Shown here: positions 11,886-22,489 of the stretch, one piece after another
How positions within the stretch are numbered: the stretch's first letter is position 1
How the letters are laid out: each line of letters starts with the position of its first letter
Source: Bromus sterilis
Lineage: Eukaryota > Streptophyta > Magnoliopsida > Poales > Poaceae
Length of the DNA: 64,000 nt
Assembly (NCBI GenBank): GCA_950022295.1
Contig: OX465598.1
Location: 180,849,501 to 180,913,500 of the forward strand
Reading direction: 5' to 3'
Notes under the pieces: generated by a model
Seen by the model: only the letters and a program-made list of their open reading frames with translations
Told to the model about the DNA's origin: nothing
Database searches by the model: none
Translations under genes and position numbers: made by a program

Positions 11886-12935
11886 CTACTGAGCATCTGT
11901 GAGCATCACGTTGTTCACTCGAACTGCACGTGGCTCTGCCTTCACCATCGCAGTGCTCGGAGTAGAGCGAGGTGGAGGCGGTGGGAGCCGAGCAAAGCGC
12001 GGGTCGGTGCAGTTGGGAGACGTGTGCCCCGGCTCTCTGCACTTGTAGCAGATCACGCCTGGCCTGCTGGGCTGCTGCTGCGTCCTGGGTGGCCTCGTGT
12101 GTGGTGGTGTAGAGCGAGGCCCCTGCTGGACTGGGACGGGAGGGGCGGGCAAAAGTGCGGACAACTGCCCCCCTCTGCTGGAACTGCAACCTCTGTGGTG
12201 GTGCCTCTGTGACCCAAGTCTTTGCCTTCTTGTGGACCATCACTGCGGAACTGTGTTCTCTCTGGCGCTTCCTGTCTGCATCCCACTCTGCTCTGGATGA
12301 CTCCTGGCGGATAGCCTGATCCACGAGCTGTGAGAACAGCGTGGGGCTGCACTGAGTGAGCGCTTACTTGATATCTGTGCTGAGACCTCCGCGGAACCTG
12401 GCAATCTTCTTAGCCTCTGTGCTGACCTCCTCTGGAGCGTACCTGGCGAGCCTGACGAAGGCCAGGTTGTACTCCTGAACTGACCTGTCACCCTGTCTCA
12501 GAGCCAAGAACTCCTCTCGCTTCATGTCCATCAATTGACTGGGAATATGTGCTTCTCTGAAGTTTGCGACGAAATCTGCCCACGTGATGATATCATCGCC
12601 CTTGTTGGCCTTGTAGGTATCGTACCAGTTGGCTTCTGCACCCTGAATCTGGAAGGAGGCGAAGGTGACGTAGTCCACTGTTCTGACGGTGTTTGCATTG
12701 AAGTGCTTCTTGATCTCTGCGATCCAGTCATCCGCCACCAGCGGGTCTCGAGCCTCGGAGAACCTGGGGGGTTGATAGCAAGGAACTGCTGCAGAGTGGT
12801 GTATTGTGGTCGATCATTCCTCTGGGCAGTCTGGTTCAGCAGCATCTGTAATATCGCAGCTGTGTCCTGAGCCACTACGGTCATAGCCTCCCCAAGGAGA
12901 GGGTTCTCTGGCGGCGGCATGTTCGCTCTTGGCAT
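11886..12935 (-). pseudogene. Gypsy gag with CCHC zinc knuckle, broken
   Basis: Gag forms the virus-like particle and binds the element RNA. The likely start is the ATG at 12935. The retrotransposon gag domain is clear (WYDTYKAN, ITWADFVANFREAH, QEYNLAFVRLARYAP), followed by a proline-rich stretch and one CX2CX4HX4C knuckle (CYKCREPGHTSPNC). It is broken by loss of one base in a C run near 12766-12772, TAA at 12364-12366, a frame slip in a G run near 12170-12175, and TAG at 11886-11888. Upstream of the ATG is an acceptor-like TTTATACAG. Confidence 0.9.
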
Positions 12936-13660
12936 CCTGTATAAAGGAACACTTATGAGAACATGATTGAAACATTGACGTAACCAGAAGATATAGCAAT
13001 ATTGACAACAAAACTTCCTCATGAGGTATGACAAAGCCGAAGGCTGAAATTCCACCAAGGTTAACCCGGAAATTCGAAAGCTAGGTGCTACTGGAATTCC
13101 CAGACCGAGATCATCCGAATCCAAGATAATAATCTGCTAGCGAGCACACAACAATATATATACGAGTGGTTGAAGACCTGAACGTTGAGACATCTGCCCT
13201 GAGCGGCCCGCCGAAGCGGTCTCCTATAGGGGGAGGAACCACATCCGGAGGATGCCAACCATCCCTATATAGGAGTTTCACCTGAGGTACACCGTAAGAG
13301 AGGTGGAGCTATCAAACCCAAGTGGCGGCTCAGTGTTCTCAACGTACGCCAACCTTTCTCGTCGCTAGCAAAGAATTATAGAGGAATCGGAGCCTTATGT
13401 AAACGAGAACCTAGATTTATTTTGAAAGGGGATAAGTTGCAGAGAGAAAAACAACATTTCACTTCCTCACAGAAAAGGGGTGGGAGGGTGGGGTAAGAAG
13501 AAAAAGAAAGAGTTCCTACTCTCCGATTTTTCCTTAATAACTACAAAATAGTTTCTAGACTCAACTTCGTCCAGTAAGGGGTCCTACAGGCAGTCTTGCT
13601 CCGATTTTTCCTTAATAACTACAAAATAGTTTCTAGACTCAACTTCGTCCAGTAAGGGGA
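12936..13660 (-). other. Gypsy 5' leader with destroyed primer site
   Basis: This is the untranslated leader between the 5' LTR and gag. It matches 3209-3874, but here a 61-base segment (13521-13581) is repeated at 13599-13659 and the second copy replaces the sequence that should hold the tRNA-Met primer site and the terminal TG next to the LTR. The element therefore has no primer site beside its own 5' LTR. No gene is seen in it. Confidence 0.85.
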
Positions 13661-16600
13661 TAAGGCCCCCGATGCGGTGCTAACTCGAGTTAGTCGCTTT
13701 CGTGTCCCGCTCAAGTTAGTAGCGCATAACGAGCCACCGACTCATGACACTCGCACTCGTGTCGCTGCCGGATTCTCGACAACAGGTATATGAACAATGA
13801 ACTTAAATCTAAGACATAAAAATATAGAGTCCAGGGCATACATCGCCGCTGGAATTATTACATCATCTCAGAGGTCCATGGAGCCAACAGTACATCATGC
13901 AACAAGTGGAAGACAATCACGACCGAGTACGGTCAAAATCCAAATTGCCCTAGAGAGGGCTGCACATAAAGAGCCCACCCACGGATCGTCGAAGCCCAAC
14001 TATAGGATCTACTGAACAAGGTCGTCCTCATCGTCATCCTCCGGGGGCACCTCCACGAAGTATCGCCTAGTGCTCGGGTCGAGGTAGTAGTCAACTGCAG
14101 CGGCCGATCAGGCAAAACAGTAAAAGCACAAAAGAAAAACATGGGTGAGATTATATCATTACAGGATAACTAACTCCCTACGGTAAGACAAGGTAAAGGT
14201 AAGGTTGCAGCCGCACTAGCATATATGGTGGCTAACGTTCTATTAGAGTAGAGGTAAGATCCAAGAATACACGTGACATCGCGTCATAAGTCTACTATCT
14301 CACCTACTTACGTCAAACATAAAACAACCTGGATCTTCTCTCGGTCCCCCTGGACGAAGAAAAGCAACCAAGGCACTCACACGGTAGGCAAATTTTTAAT
14401 TATGATTCAAATTGATGTTATTCTATGAACAAGGAGTAGGTCTCAAGTCGTCCATAACCGCGGACATGGATTTTCGAAAAGATTTAACCCTGCAGGGGTG
14501 TACCAACTGCCCATCATAGGCTTCGCATGTACGCCCGGTTTCCACTTGGCTAGGTAAACGCCTGAAACTCCGGAACGTCAGAGTCCCTCTAACTAACAAC
14601 ACACAATTCCGGGTGGCCCCCGGGGAGTCGACATCCAATCCAAAAGCCGGCCACGCTCTCGGATCGGCCTCTTCCGTATGGCTAAGGTCGGGTTTAGTCT
14701 CACCTATAAATTAGGGGACTTCCCTAGCTCACCAGTGTGGACCAATCAGAGGAACTATGTCTCCGTTGGTCCGGGTTATTTCGAAAACTACCGGGGTACC
14801 AACCAAGCGCACACACGTTTGCAAATAGTAAATCAGCTCGGGCCACCACTAGAACTGTATGAAGCTAGGTAGGTAAGACAAGGGGACCCCATAGAATCCC
14901 ACACACGATTAGGCACGCTCGTCAAGAAACACAATACCCGGAACTCGGGACCTAGGTGACTCAAATGGAACAAAACACCTGGCGGGAACAGCCCGGTCTC
15001 CCATCATTCGTCAAATATATAATTAACATCATAATAATAAATATCAACCAACTTATTAAATAACATGATATCCCAAACCATAGCATAGGGTAAGCAGCAA
15101 GTTTTCCTACTCATACTAAGCAATGGTTGAGCGGCGGTAACTTAGCAATACAATGGTTTGCTGGGATGTGGGGATCATGGCCGTTTGGTTTTGATTAAGG
15201 CATAAGCAAGGTGGATAGGATCAAACAAACGTTCTAGGCTACAACTAGGCAGGTAGGCAGAAAGGTGTCAAGTAATGGTATAAATCTTCCCCTTGCCTGT
15301 GTAATCGATCGCCGAAGCAGACGTAGCAGGCTCCTCGGGCTCGGTGTCGGAAACCTCCACGTAAGTCTCCTCGGTGGTCTTAGGTGCTAACGTAAGGTAC
15401 CTGCAAGGAAAAGGCACACAAGTAAGAAAAGGGTGCAATGCACATGCCAAGATGGTATGGTCAATTTAATAGACATGATGTGACCCTATCTAGTCAATTT
15501 AAATGAAGGTGGTGACGACACGTCAACAACTTCATATGCAATTTATTTATGTAAAATGGCTTGGGTCTTAGCCTTATTTTTGGTGTAAATAACATGGCAA
15601 CATGACATGATCAACAATGCATTTAACAGAAATAAATACAACGTGAAAAGTAAACTTCGATTCCGGAGACGGAGTAGTGTCGGTGAATCTGACACAAGGT
15701 AGGTGCAACAAAGGATGGAAATCCAGCCACATTACATATGAAGATATGTTAGGGCTGGTTTGAAGAAGAAGATGACATGAAACAAGCTTGAGGGATCAGA
15801 TGAACAACACTCCAACATGCACTGAAGTGGGAATGATGTAAGGAAGGGAAAGACAGGTTGATCCTTGGGGGAAACTACCCCAAAGTCATATATGGCATGG
15901 CCATATATAAATTTGGGATGCACTTGACTAAACAAAAGATTTGAGGGGGCTATTTACAAAATTAAAACACTCCAACTAGTAGAGGGTAAATTGAAAAAAG
16001 AACATCACCACTGTGATCAGTGGGTCAAACTACCCCAAAAACATATATGGGATGCCCCTAAATTGAATTGGAAGTTCAAAACAGATTTGAATTTGGAAAC
16101 AAATACAAATTTGAATTTAAACTGAAAAGAAATAAAAGAAAAGAAATGGGAAAAATAAAAGGACGCAGACCCCAAATGGGCTGGCCTCGACCGAATGGCC
16201 CATCTCGTCTCCTCGGCCCAGCTCGGCTGGGACGGAAAAACAAAAAAAAGAAAAGGCCCCGCTCTCCTGGAACTTGGGCCCAAGGCCACTTCTATTCTCC
16301 ACGGCCCAGCTCGGCTGCTCCCTCTGTACTGAACCCGCGCGACACTGAAGAAAAATGACAGTGTTCTCTGAACTTGACGCGACGACAACTTTCGGCGAGC
16401 CTCACCTCGCGCTCCGGCCACCTTCCGACGTGCCACCACGGGGAAACCCGAGAGGGGACATCGGGCAACACCTGTGCACACAACCAGCGCTTCATCTCCT
16501 CCTCTCCTCGCCGGAATCTTCACGGGAACAGAGCGGCGGCGAACTGTTCTGAAGACGCAGTGCATCCCGGCGTCACAGCCAACTTCAGGCGAGGCTGGCC

Positions 16601-18067
16601 TTGCGCACAGCTCACCAGCGACCAAGCTAAGACGCAGAACCCGTAGCTGGGACCTCCTCCTATGACTCTGCACCTCGGATCTCGCTCCTAGCTTCACGAC
16701 GATGACGGGAGCTTCGACTGAAACTCACGGCGGCGCAACTGCTCCTGACTACATCTTCAGACAGCGGCAACACGCCACTGCTACGCCCAAAAAGGAGGGG
16801 CCTTGCGTGCCAAACGCGTGCTCTACGCGACCCCAGAGCGCGCGCATCGCCGAACCCGACGCGGCACGGACACTGGGTGCACGAATTTGCCACCGGCGAC
16901 GAGATCGTGCGGAGGATTTGCTACTGCTACCGGTGACAACGCGAAATCGCAGGGCTACGGAAAAGGCAGGGGCATGGGCTCACCTTGTGGGTCCCGTCGT
17001 GCGTCCCAGCCTAGCCGTAGGGGTAGCAGGTGAACGTCGACGTCGTTGGGGAAGAAGGGCTCCGCGGCGGCTTGCTCCGTCGCGAGGTTAATTCCTCCAT
17101 GCGGCTTCGAATCTCAAGGAAGGGGAAGGCCAGAACAGGCATGGTGGTCAAGCACACGAGCGCGGGGGTTCAATCATGGCGGAACGGCGGCGAATTGCAC
17201 AAGGGCTCACCAGCGTCAGACGGGAACAGGGGAGGTCGAAGCTCTCACGAGCGGCGGCGGCGGCGAGGGGAAACCGAGGGAGGAATGGAACCCTAGGGGC
17301 TTCCTGCGGCTCCGGGGCGCGACTCTTATAGAGGGGAGGCCCTCTGGCCACGTCGGCGGGCGTCGACGTCGATGCCGGCGTCGCCTGTGAGAGGAGAGGG
17401 GGAGGGGACCTCTCCACGGTGGAAAGGTGACGCGTCCTCTCCCTCGGATCTTGATCGAGCGGCCAGGGCACGCACCGCGTACCACTTCGCTGGACAGGCC
17501 CCGGTGGGCTGCGGACACGGGAAAGCCCAGATGGGCCGGCCTGTTGGACTGCCTCCAGAGAAAAAGAAAAAGAAAAGGGGTTTTTCCATTAAGAAAATAA
17601 CATAAATTCCCAAGAGTTTTTGTGGCCAATCCACAAAAGAGAAAAACATATAAAAATATGTTTTGGAAACCTTGGAATATTCTCCATTTTCTAAAATTGG
17701 TTTGACCAATTTTTTAGCAACTAAAATGTGGGGCATTTTTGAAAATTCAGATCACATTGAACTGTGGCCCACATTTTAGAAGTTGGCAAAATTTTTGCAA
17801 GGTTTTTAAAAGGCTTGGGAAAGGCAAGGAGTTGGCTATGCCAAGTTTGGGGTTAAGGAGAGCATGCATGCATCAATGAAAAACCTTCAAACACCCTTCT
17901 TGAACTAAATTGGATGCAGATTCAAACAACCCAAATGGGCTCCAATCCCAATGCAAATTTAAATCACCACATGAAATTATAATGTTTAGCATCATGCCAA
18001 GTTACAAAGTCAACACACAAAGTACAATATCATGGTGTTTCCTATTTATTTCACATGGGCTGTTACA
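13661..18067 (-). repeat. Right LTR (5' LTR of the Gypsy element), about 4.4 kb
   Basis: Direct repeat of 3875-8514. It ends at 18067 in CTGTTACA; at the other end the terminal bases are lost in the 61-base duplication. It is about 233 bases shorter than the left LTR, mainly because of one deletion near 15862, where the sequence corresponding to about 6063-6300 is missing between two ATCCT copies. The AG-rich tract at 17559-17579 is also shorter. The TATA box is at 17324-17332. Confidence 0.9.
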
Positions 18068-18186
18068 TCCGCGGCGGCCATCAGTGTCTTGTGTGATCGC
18101 TCCTCCTCCCCCCCACCCCACCCCATTGTTTTTTCCCGCGGATCTGTCTTCTTTCCCCCAACCATATCCTCCCCCCTCCCCCGGCA

Positions 18187-19239
18187 ATGCATTGCTCGTG
18201 CCGCTTCTTGGCAAGGATGGAGCCCATGCTAGAGACCTGCGTTTTTTCTGAAGGTTTGGTTTTGAATCAGAGGCAGCGGCACAACGCTCTCTGTTCCCTT
18301 CTGTATTCTCCAGTTTTTGGATTCTGGGCTCCATTCATTCATCGAATGACTGACGACGATGTCAATGATTCATGGGTATGTATTTTTGTGGATATCTTTT
18401 CTTTTGTTGTGTGTAGGTAACTCTATCTGAATATTGTACTAGTATTAGTTTCTGAAGAAACATTTTCACCAGTATAAGTGAACTGCTTTGTCATAGATTC
18501 ATTATTGTGTGTTAGTTAACCGTATCTAAATATTGTAGCAGTTTTTAAGTTTCTGAAGAAACATTTTTCACGACTACAAGTGAACTGCTTTCCCATAGAT
18601 TTTATGAAGATTGTAGCAGTTTTTAGTTTCTGAAGAAACATTTTTCACGACTACAAGTGAACTGCTTTCCCATAGATTTTTATTATGAAGATTGTAGCAG
18701 CATTAGCTTCTGAAGAAACTCCCTTCATTTAGTACAAGTGAACTTCTTTCATATAGTTTTTTATTATGAAGATTGTAGCAATTTTTTGTTTCTGAAGAAA
18801 CATTTTCACGAGTACAAGTGAACTGCTTCCCCATAGATTTTTATTATGAAGATTGTAATAGTATTAGTTTCTGAAGAAACATTTTTCATTTAGTACAAGT
18901 GAACTGCTTTCCCATAGTTTTTTATTATGAATATTGTAATAGCAGCAGCAGTTGAAGCTTTCCTGTGTTATTCCTTATTCATATTTTGTTCTTATTTTGC
19001 AGAAATTCCCTTCTGGTCTAGTCTGGGTAACAGAAAGTTGTGTTAATTTGGTCTTGGTTAGCAAGAATGGATATCATAATGTTGATGTAATGTATTCTAT
19101 TGTCTCTGATGATTGTTTGGTCCTGAAAGATGGTTGGAAGGAATTGGTGGAGGAATCTGGTCTTCACGCTGGGGATGTTGTCATGGCTATGTTTTATAGG
19201 CATGCAACTTCTTTGGAAATCAAGTTAAATTTTCTTTAG
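18187..19239 (+). CDS. Compact B3-domain-like protein, two exons
   Basis: Exon 1 is 18187-18375 (63 codons, phase 0, donor GTATGT) and exon 2 is 19003-19239, with acceptor TTATTTTGCAG. The spliced frame is open for 141 residues and ends in TAG. The second exon has the ending of a plant B3 DNA-binding domain: VLKDGWKELVEESGL followed by HAGDVVMAMF, matching the W-x-x-F/L and GD hallmarks. B3 proteins bind DNA through a pseudobarrel. The N-terminal half of the domain is poorly conserved, and the ATG choice (18187 or 18217) is uncertain. The first exon lies 120 bases from the Gypsy LTR, so its promoter may have been displaced by that insertion. It could also be a decayed fragment that happens to be open. 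Confidence 0.55.
18434..18950 (+). repeat. Tandem repeat in the B3 gene intron, about seven copies of 77-100 bases
   Basis: Each copy contains TTTCTGAAGAAACATTTT, then a CAAGTGAACTGCTTTCCC-type segment, then TTATTATGAAGATTGTA. Copies begin near 18434, 18534, 18611, 18694, 18773, 18855 and 18936. The AACTGC core is the same motif scattered through the introns up to about 63 kb. Confidence 0.85.
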
Positions 19240-20008
19240 ATCAGTTCTGCTTGAGCAGCAGTAGCATGAAACAATTTGTTGTAATAATTTGACATCTTGT
19301 GTGGCATCTACTTTATTTTCTAGAGAAATTTGTCTTGCATGGTGAACAATTTTATTGTCTTTGTTTGCTGAAAAGGCAGTCAAACATTATCTTAATATTT
19401 TGTGTTTGTCAAAAGGTTTTTGATTCATTACTGATGAAATGGAGTTTTCGGAACTCGCATGTGTGTAGTTAACACTATCTTAATATTTTAGCAGTAGCAG
19501 TTTGTGAAGAAAACATCACCATTAAGTATAAGTGAACTTCTTTCATAGAGAGTTTTTTATGTGCATCCTAGTAGTAGCACCAGTTGAAGCAATATACAGA
19601 CTGAAAACCCCCACTGGGCTTTCTTTTTTTCAGTAACCCACATATATGAACTACAGTGCTTAATAAAAGAGGACTGCATCAACCATTATAGTAATAGCAG
19701 TTTTGTGAAGAAAACTACCTGTGAACTGCTTTCAAAGAGAGTTTTTTATGTGTATCATAGTAGCAGCAGCAGTTGAAGCAATATACAAACTGGAAACACC
19801 CAATGAGAACTGCAGATTTTTGATAGATACAAACCAAGGTTCTGTGCTCATAATAAGGAAAGTACATCATCAAGCAAACTAAAGCAACATAAGCAAACAT
19901 TGTTCCAAAGCAAATAACAACGAAAGCAAACTAATCGACATAAGTAGAAGGAAACAACTTGAGAACTCACGACAGGAACCCTTGGTTATAAGCATTTGGC
20001 CTGCATCA
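19240..20008. other. Intergenic stretch, no gene
   Basis: AT-rich sequence with further loose copies of the GAACTGCTTTC/GTTTTTTATG unit near 19470-19570 and 19690-19790. No coding segment could be supported. Confidence 0.5.
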
Positions 20009-20821
20009 TCAGTTCCATTCGTGCGAGGCGGATGTGGAAGGTGAACCTCCCCAGCTCCCCTTGCCCCAGGATAACCTCGGGAGCTTCCTGGTCTGCTCCT
20101 TTACAGCTCGGGTGAGGCCATTCTACACTGTGGTGATGCGGTTCCATATCTCGAAAGCATTGTAGGCGTCCTTTGCACCATACTCAACGTGCCTCCTGCT
20201 GAGAATCGAAGTCCACTCGTTGTGCTCTTGGTCTTTTATCCTGGTCTTCATGTCTCCGTAGTAGTCGTCGATGATGACGGCAAATACATCGCCAAGTGAG
20301 TCCAGTTTCTTCTTCTTGCTTCAGGCACCCTCTAGCTCGTTTAAATGTCTGTAAAGTTGTGGATGTCCAGGTTGCAACGTGAAATCTTCTCCTTGTGATG
20401 GTTTATGGAGAAACCAACGAACTCGTACCTTCGTGAACCACAAGTTATTCATGCGCGATCTGCATACAGACGGCAAATAGAACTGCAATCGGACGAAAAT
20501 AGAACTGCATAACAGATGACAAGGAGAGATCCATCGGCCTGCACATAGAAAGAATGGCTTACTTTGGGTTGCTGAGGAACTTGTCAAAGGTGATGCATCT
20601 CTTGCGTGATCTTTGCCGACGGAGAGCTGAATCATGGCGACGTCCCTCCTGTCAGAGGTGTACTCAATGTCGATGTCGACGATCTTGTCGCGGCGCCCCT
20701 GGAGAACTTCCTTGTAGTCGTAGATGTACATCGCCACGGTGTCCACGTCGTTGGTGTAGACCACCGTGAGCACGGTCTTCCCATGCGCTTGGACAACGTT
20801 GTAGACCTTGGTGAACGGCAT
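20009..20821 (-). pseudogene. 3'-5' exonuclease (DEDD, WRN-exo/RNase D-like), pseudogene
   Basis: Two exons on the minus strand: 20821-20563 (donor GTAAGC) and 20428 to about 20009, joined in phase 2 (Asn-Pro-Lys then YEFVGFS). Motif Exo I is IVDIDIEYTS (Asp and Glu), and Exo III is HVEYGAKDAYNAFEIW (Tyr-x3-Asp). Such enzymes trim nucleic acid 3' ends. A short deletion or frameshift follows QLSVG in exon 1. In exon 2 a Gln and a Trp codon are probably turned to stops within FTDI-TS-RVPEA, a frame slip sits in an AAG run before LDSLGDV, and TAG at 20123-20125 follows ITTV, although homologous-looking sequence continues to TGA at 20009-20011. A TTTAAATA box lies about 67 bases upstream of the ATG. 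Confidence 0.8.
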
Positions 20822-21352
20822 GGCTGGAAAGAGGAGGAACAGAGGAGGAATCGTAGTTTCTGTGAATGATGAGGCGTTGTAGTGCGGTATTTAAAGTGGA
20901 GAGGGAGCAACATCTGCCCAGCGCACGATCTCCATCTCCAACCGGCATGGCGATCTTGGTTTGCGTCCGTGGGTATCGTGGCCTTCGTACGTTTTTTCGA
21001 ACCGGCCTGATAGAGGAGCAGGGCACGAGGTGCTTCGCTTTGTTTCTGGAGATCGTGGGCTCGTAATTTTCGGGGCGGTTTCTAACAAAGCAATTGAATA
21101 GAGGTTCGCAGGCGAACCACATTGTAGTTTGTAACCGAACTGCATCGTGTTTTTTCTCGTAGAGAACGAGCCGTTTTTTGGCTTTTTGTCTCTGACTTGT
21201 GGGCCTCGGTTGTAGAGTAGTTTTTTGTATAATATGCGCCGCTGACTCATGGGCCCAAATGTTGTAGTTACTACCCCCCCCCCCATCTCCTCTTCTTCTC
21301 TCCGTCGCCTCCTCATTACCCCCGTCGCCCGTACGAAATCCCCCCTGGTCTC
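20822..21352. other. Intergenic region between divergent genes
   Basis: This lies between the exonuclease pseudogene (-) and the Ulp1-like gene (+), so it should contain both promoters. It holds TTTAAATA at 20888-20895 for the minus-strand gene, one CGAACTGCATCG motif near 21138, and a C12-13 run near 21276-21288 just before the likely 5' UTR of the + gene. No coding segment was seen. Confidence 0.5.
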
Positions 21353-22489
21353 GTGGCGGAGAGGGACGACGCCCGCAGCCGCCGCCCTCCCGCCGCCGTC
21401 GCCGTGCTGTTCGGCCGGCCATCAGAGCATCTCACGGTGAGCCCCTCTCTCTCCTTTCCACTGGTTCTATCTCTTCCCCTCTGCTCGTTGATTTTCGGCT
21501 CCGGAAAATCGCCATCGGTGTTCACGATTGTGTTTCTAGGGTTAGTTTGGAGCGGTATCCTCTACTTAGGTACGTTTTGTATGCTCGAATCGCAACATCT
21601 TTTTCTTAATAGGGTTGTGATCTGTTTGGCTATTGAAATTTGTTAGCAATGTGCATCTAGGGTTTTCTCTCTGTCTGTTTTAGGTTGCTACCTAGGGTTT
21701 GATTATTATCCTTTTTAGTTTGCAGATATAGCATGGCTTCAACTACTAGAAGAAGTCCAAGTTTTGGAGGAAAATGTAAGTGAACTGCTTTCTCCTATCC
21801 ATGTGATTGATCATGAAGCATTGTAGTTCTATTTGTAATTCTGCTTCAGGATTATACTTTTTCTTGCCCTTTTTTTTATTTTCTTTAAATAATATAGCTT
21901 CTTCATCACCAATTGATGCCTCAACAATCAACATTGCCGCTCCATCTGGTAATTTTATTGTATTTTTTGCCCCATTTTGGCACTCTGTTTTTCGAAGAAT
22001 TTCCCCACCTGTCAACTTCTTCCTCACCAATAAGAAAGCAAAAAATCTTATGGAACTTTTTTTTAATGGAGAACTGCATGTATTTATTTTGTTTGTACAT
22101 CAAAGTGCACTGCATTTTTATCTTTTGTGTTAATTGCTTTTCTATTGAATGAAATAGTGCACTCTATCATAGATTTCCTTACTAATATCCATTTTCAGAT
22201 ATGATGCCAATATATGAACTGCCTCAAGTTAATTGTTTTTCAAATTGTTGTCATGAAATGAACTGCATTAAGTTTTTAATTGCTTATTTAGTTTAGTTAA
22301 TGAACTTATTTTTTACATCTTTATATGTGAATGAACTGCATTTTAGTTCTCTTTTATCTTTGTTTTTAAAAGTGCACTGCATTTGTACATTACTTTAGTA
22401 TTTTTTGTCTATCCATACTTGTGGCCCAATTGATATGATCTGCATTTAGTTTAGTTTTCTCTCTTACACACTTTTTTTATTACCTACAG

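Noticed and set aside
12535..12870. 111-codon ORF on the + strand
   Set aside because: Antisense shadow of gag.
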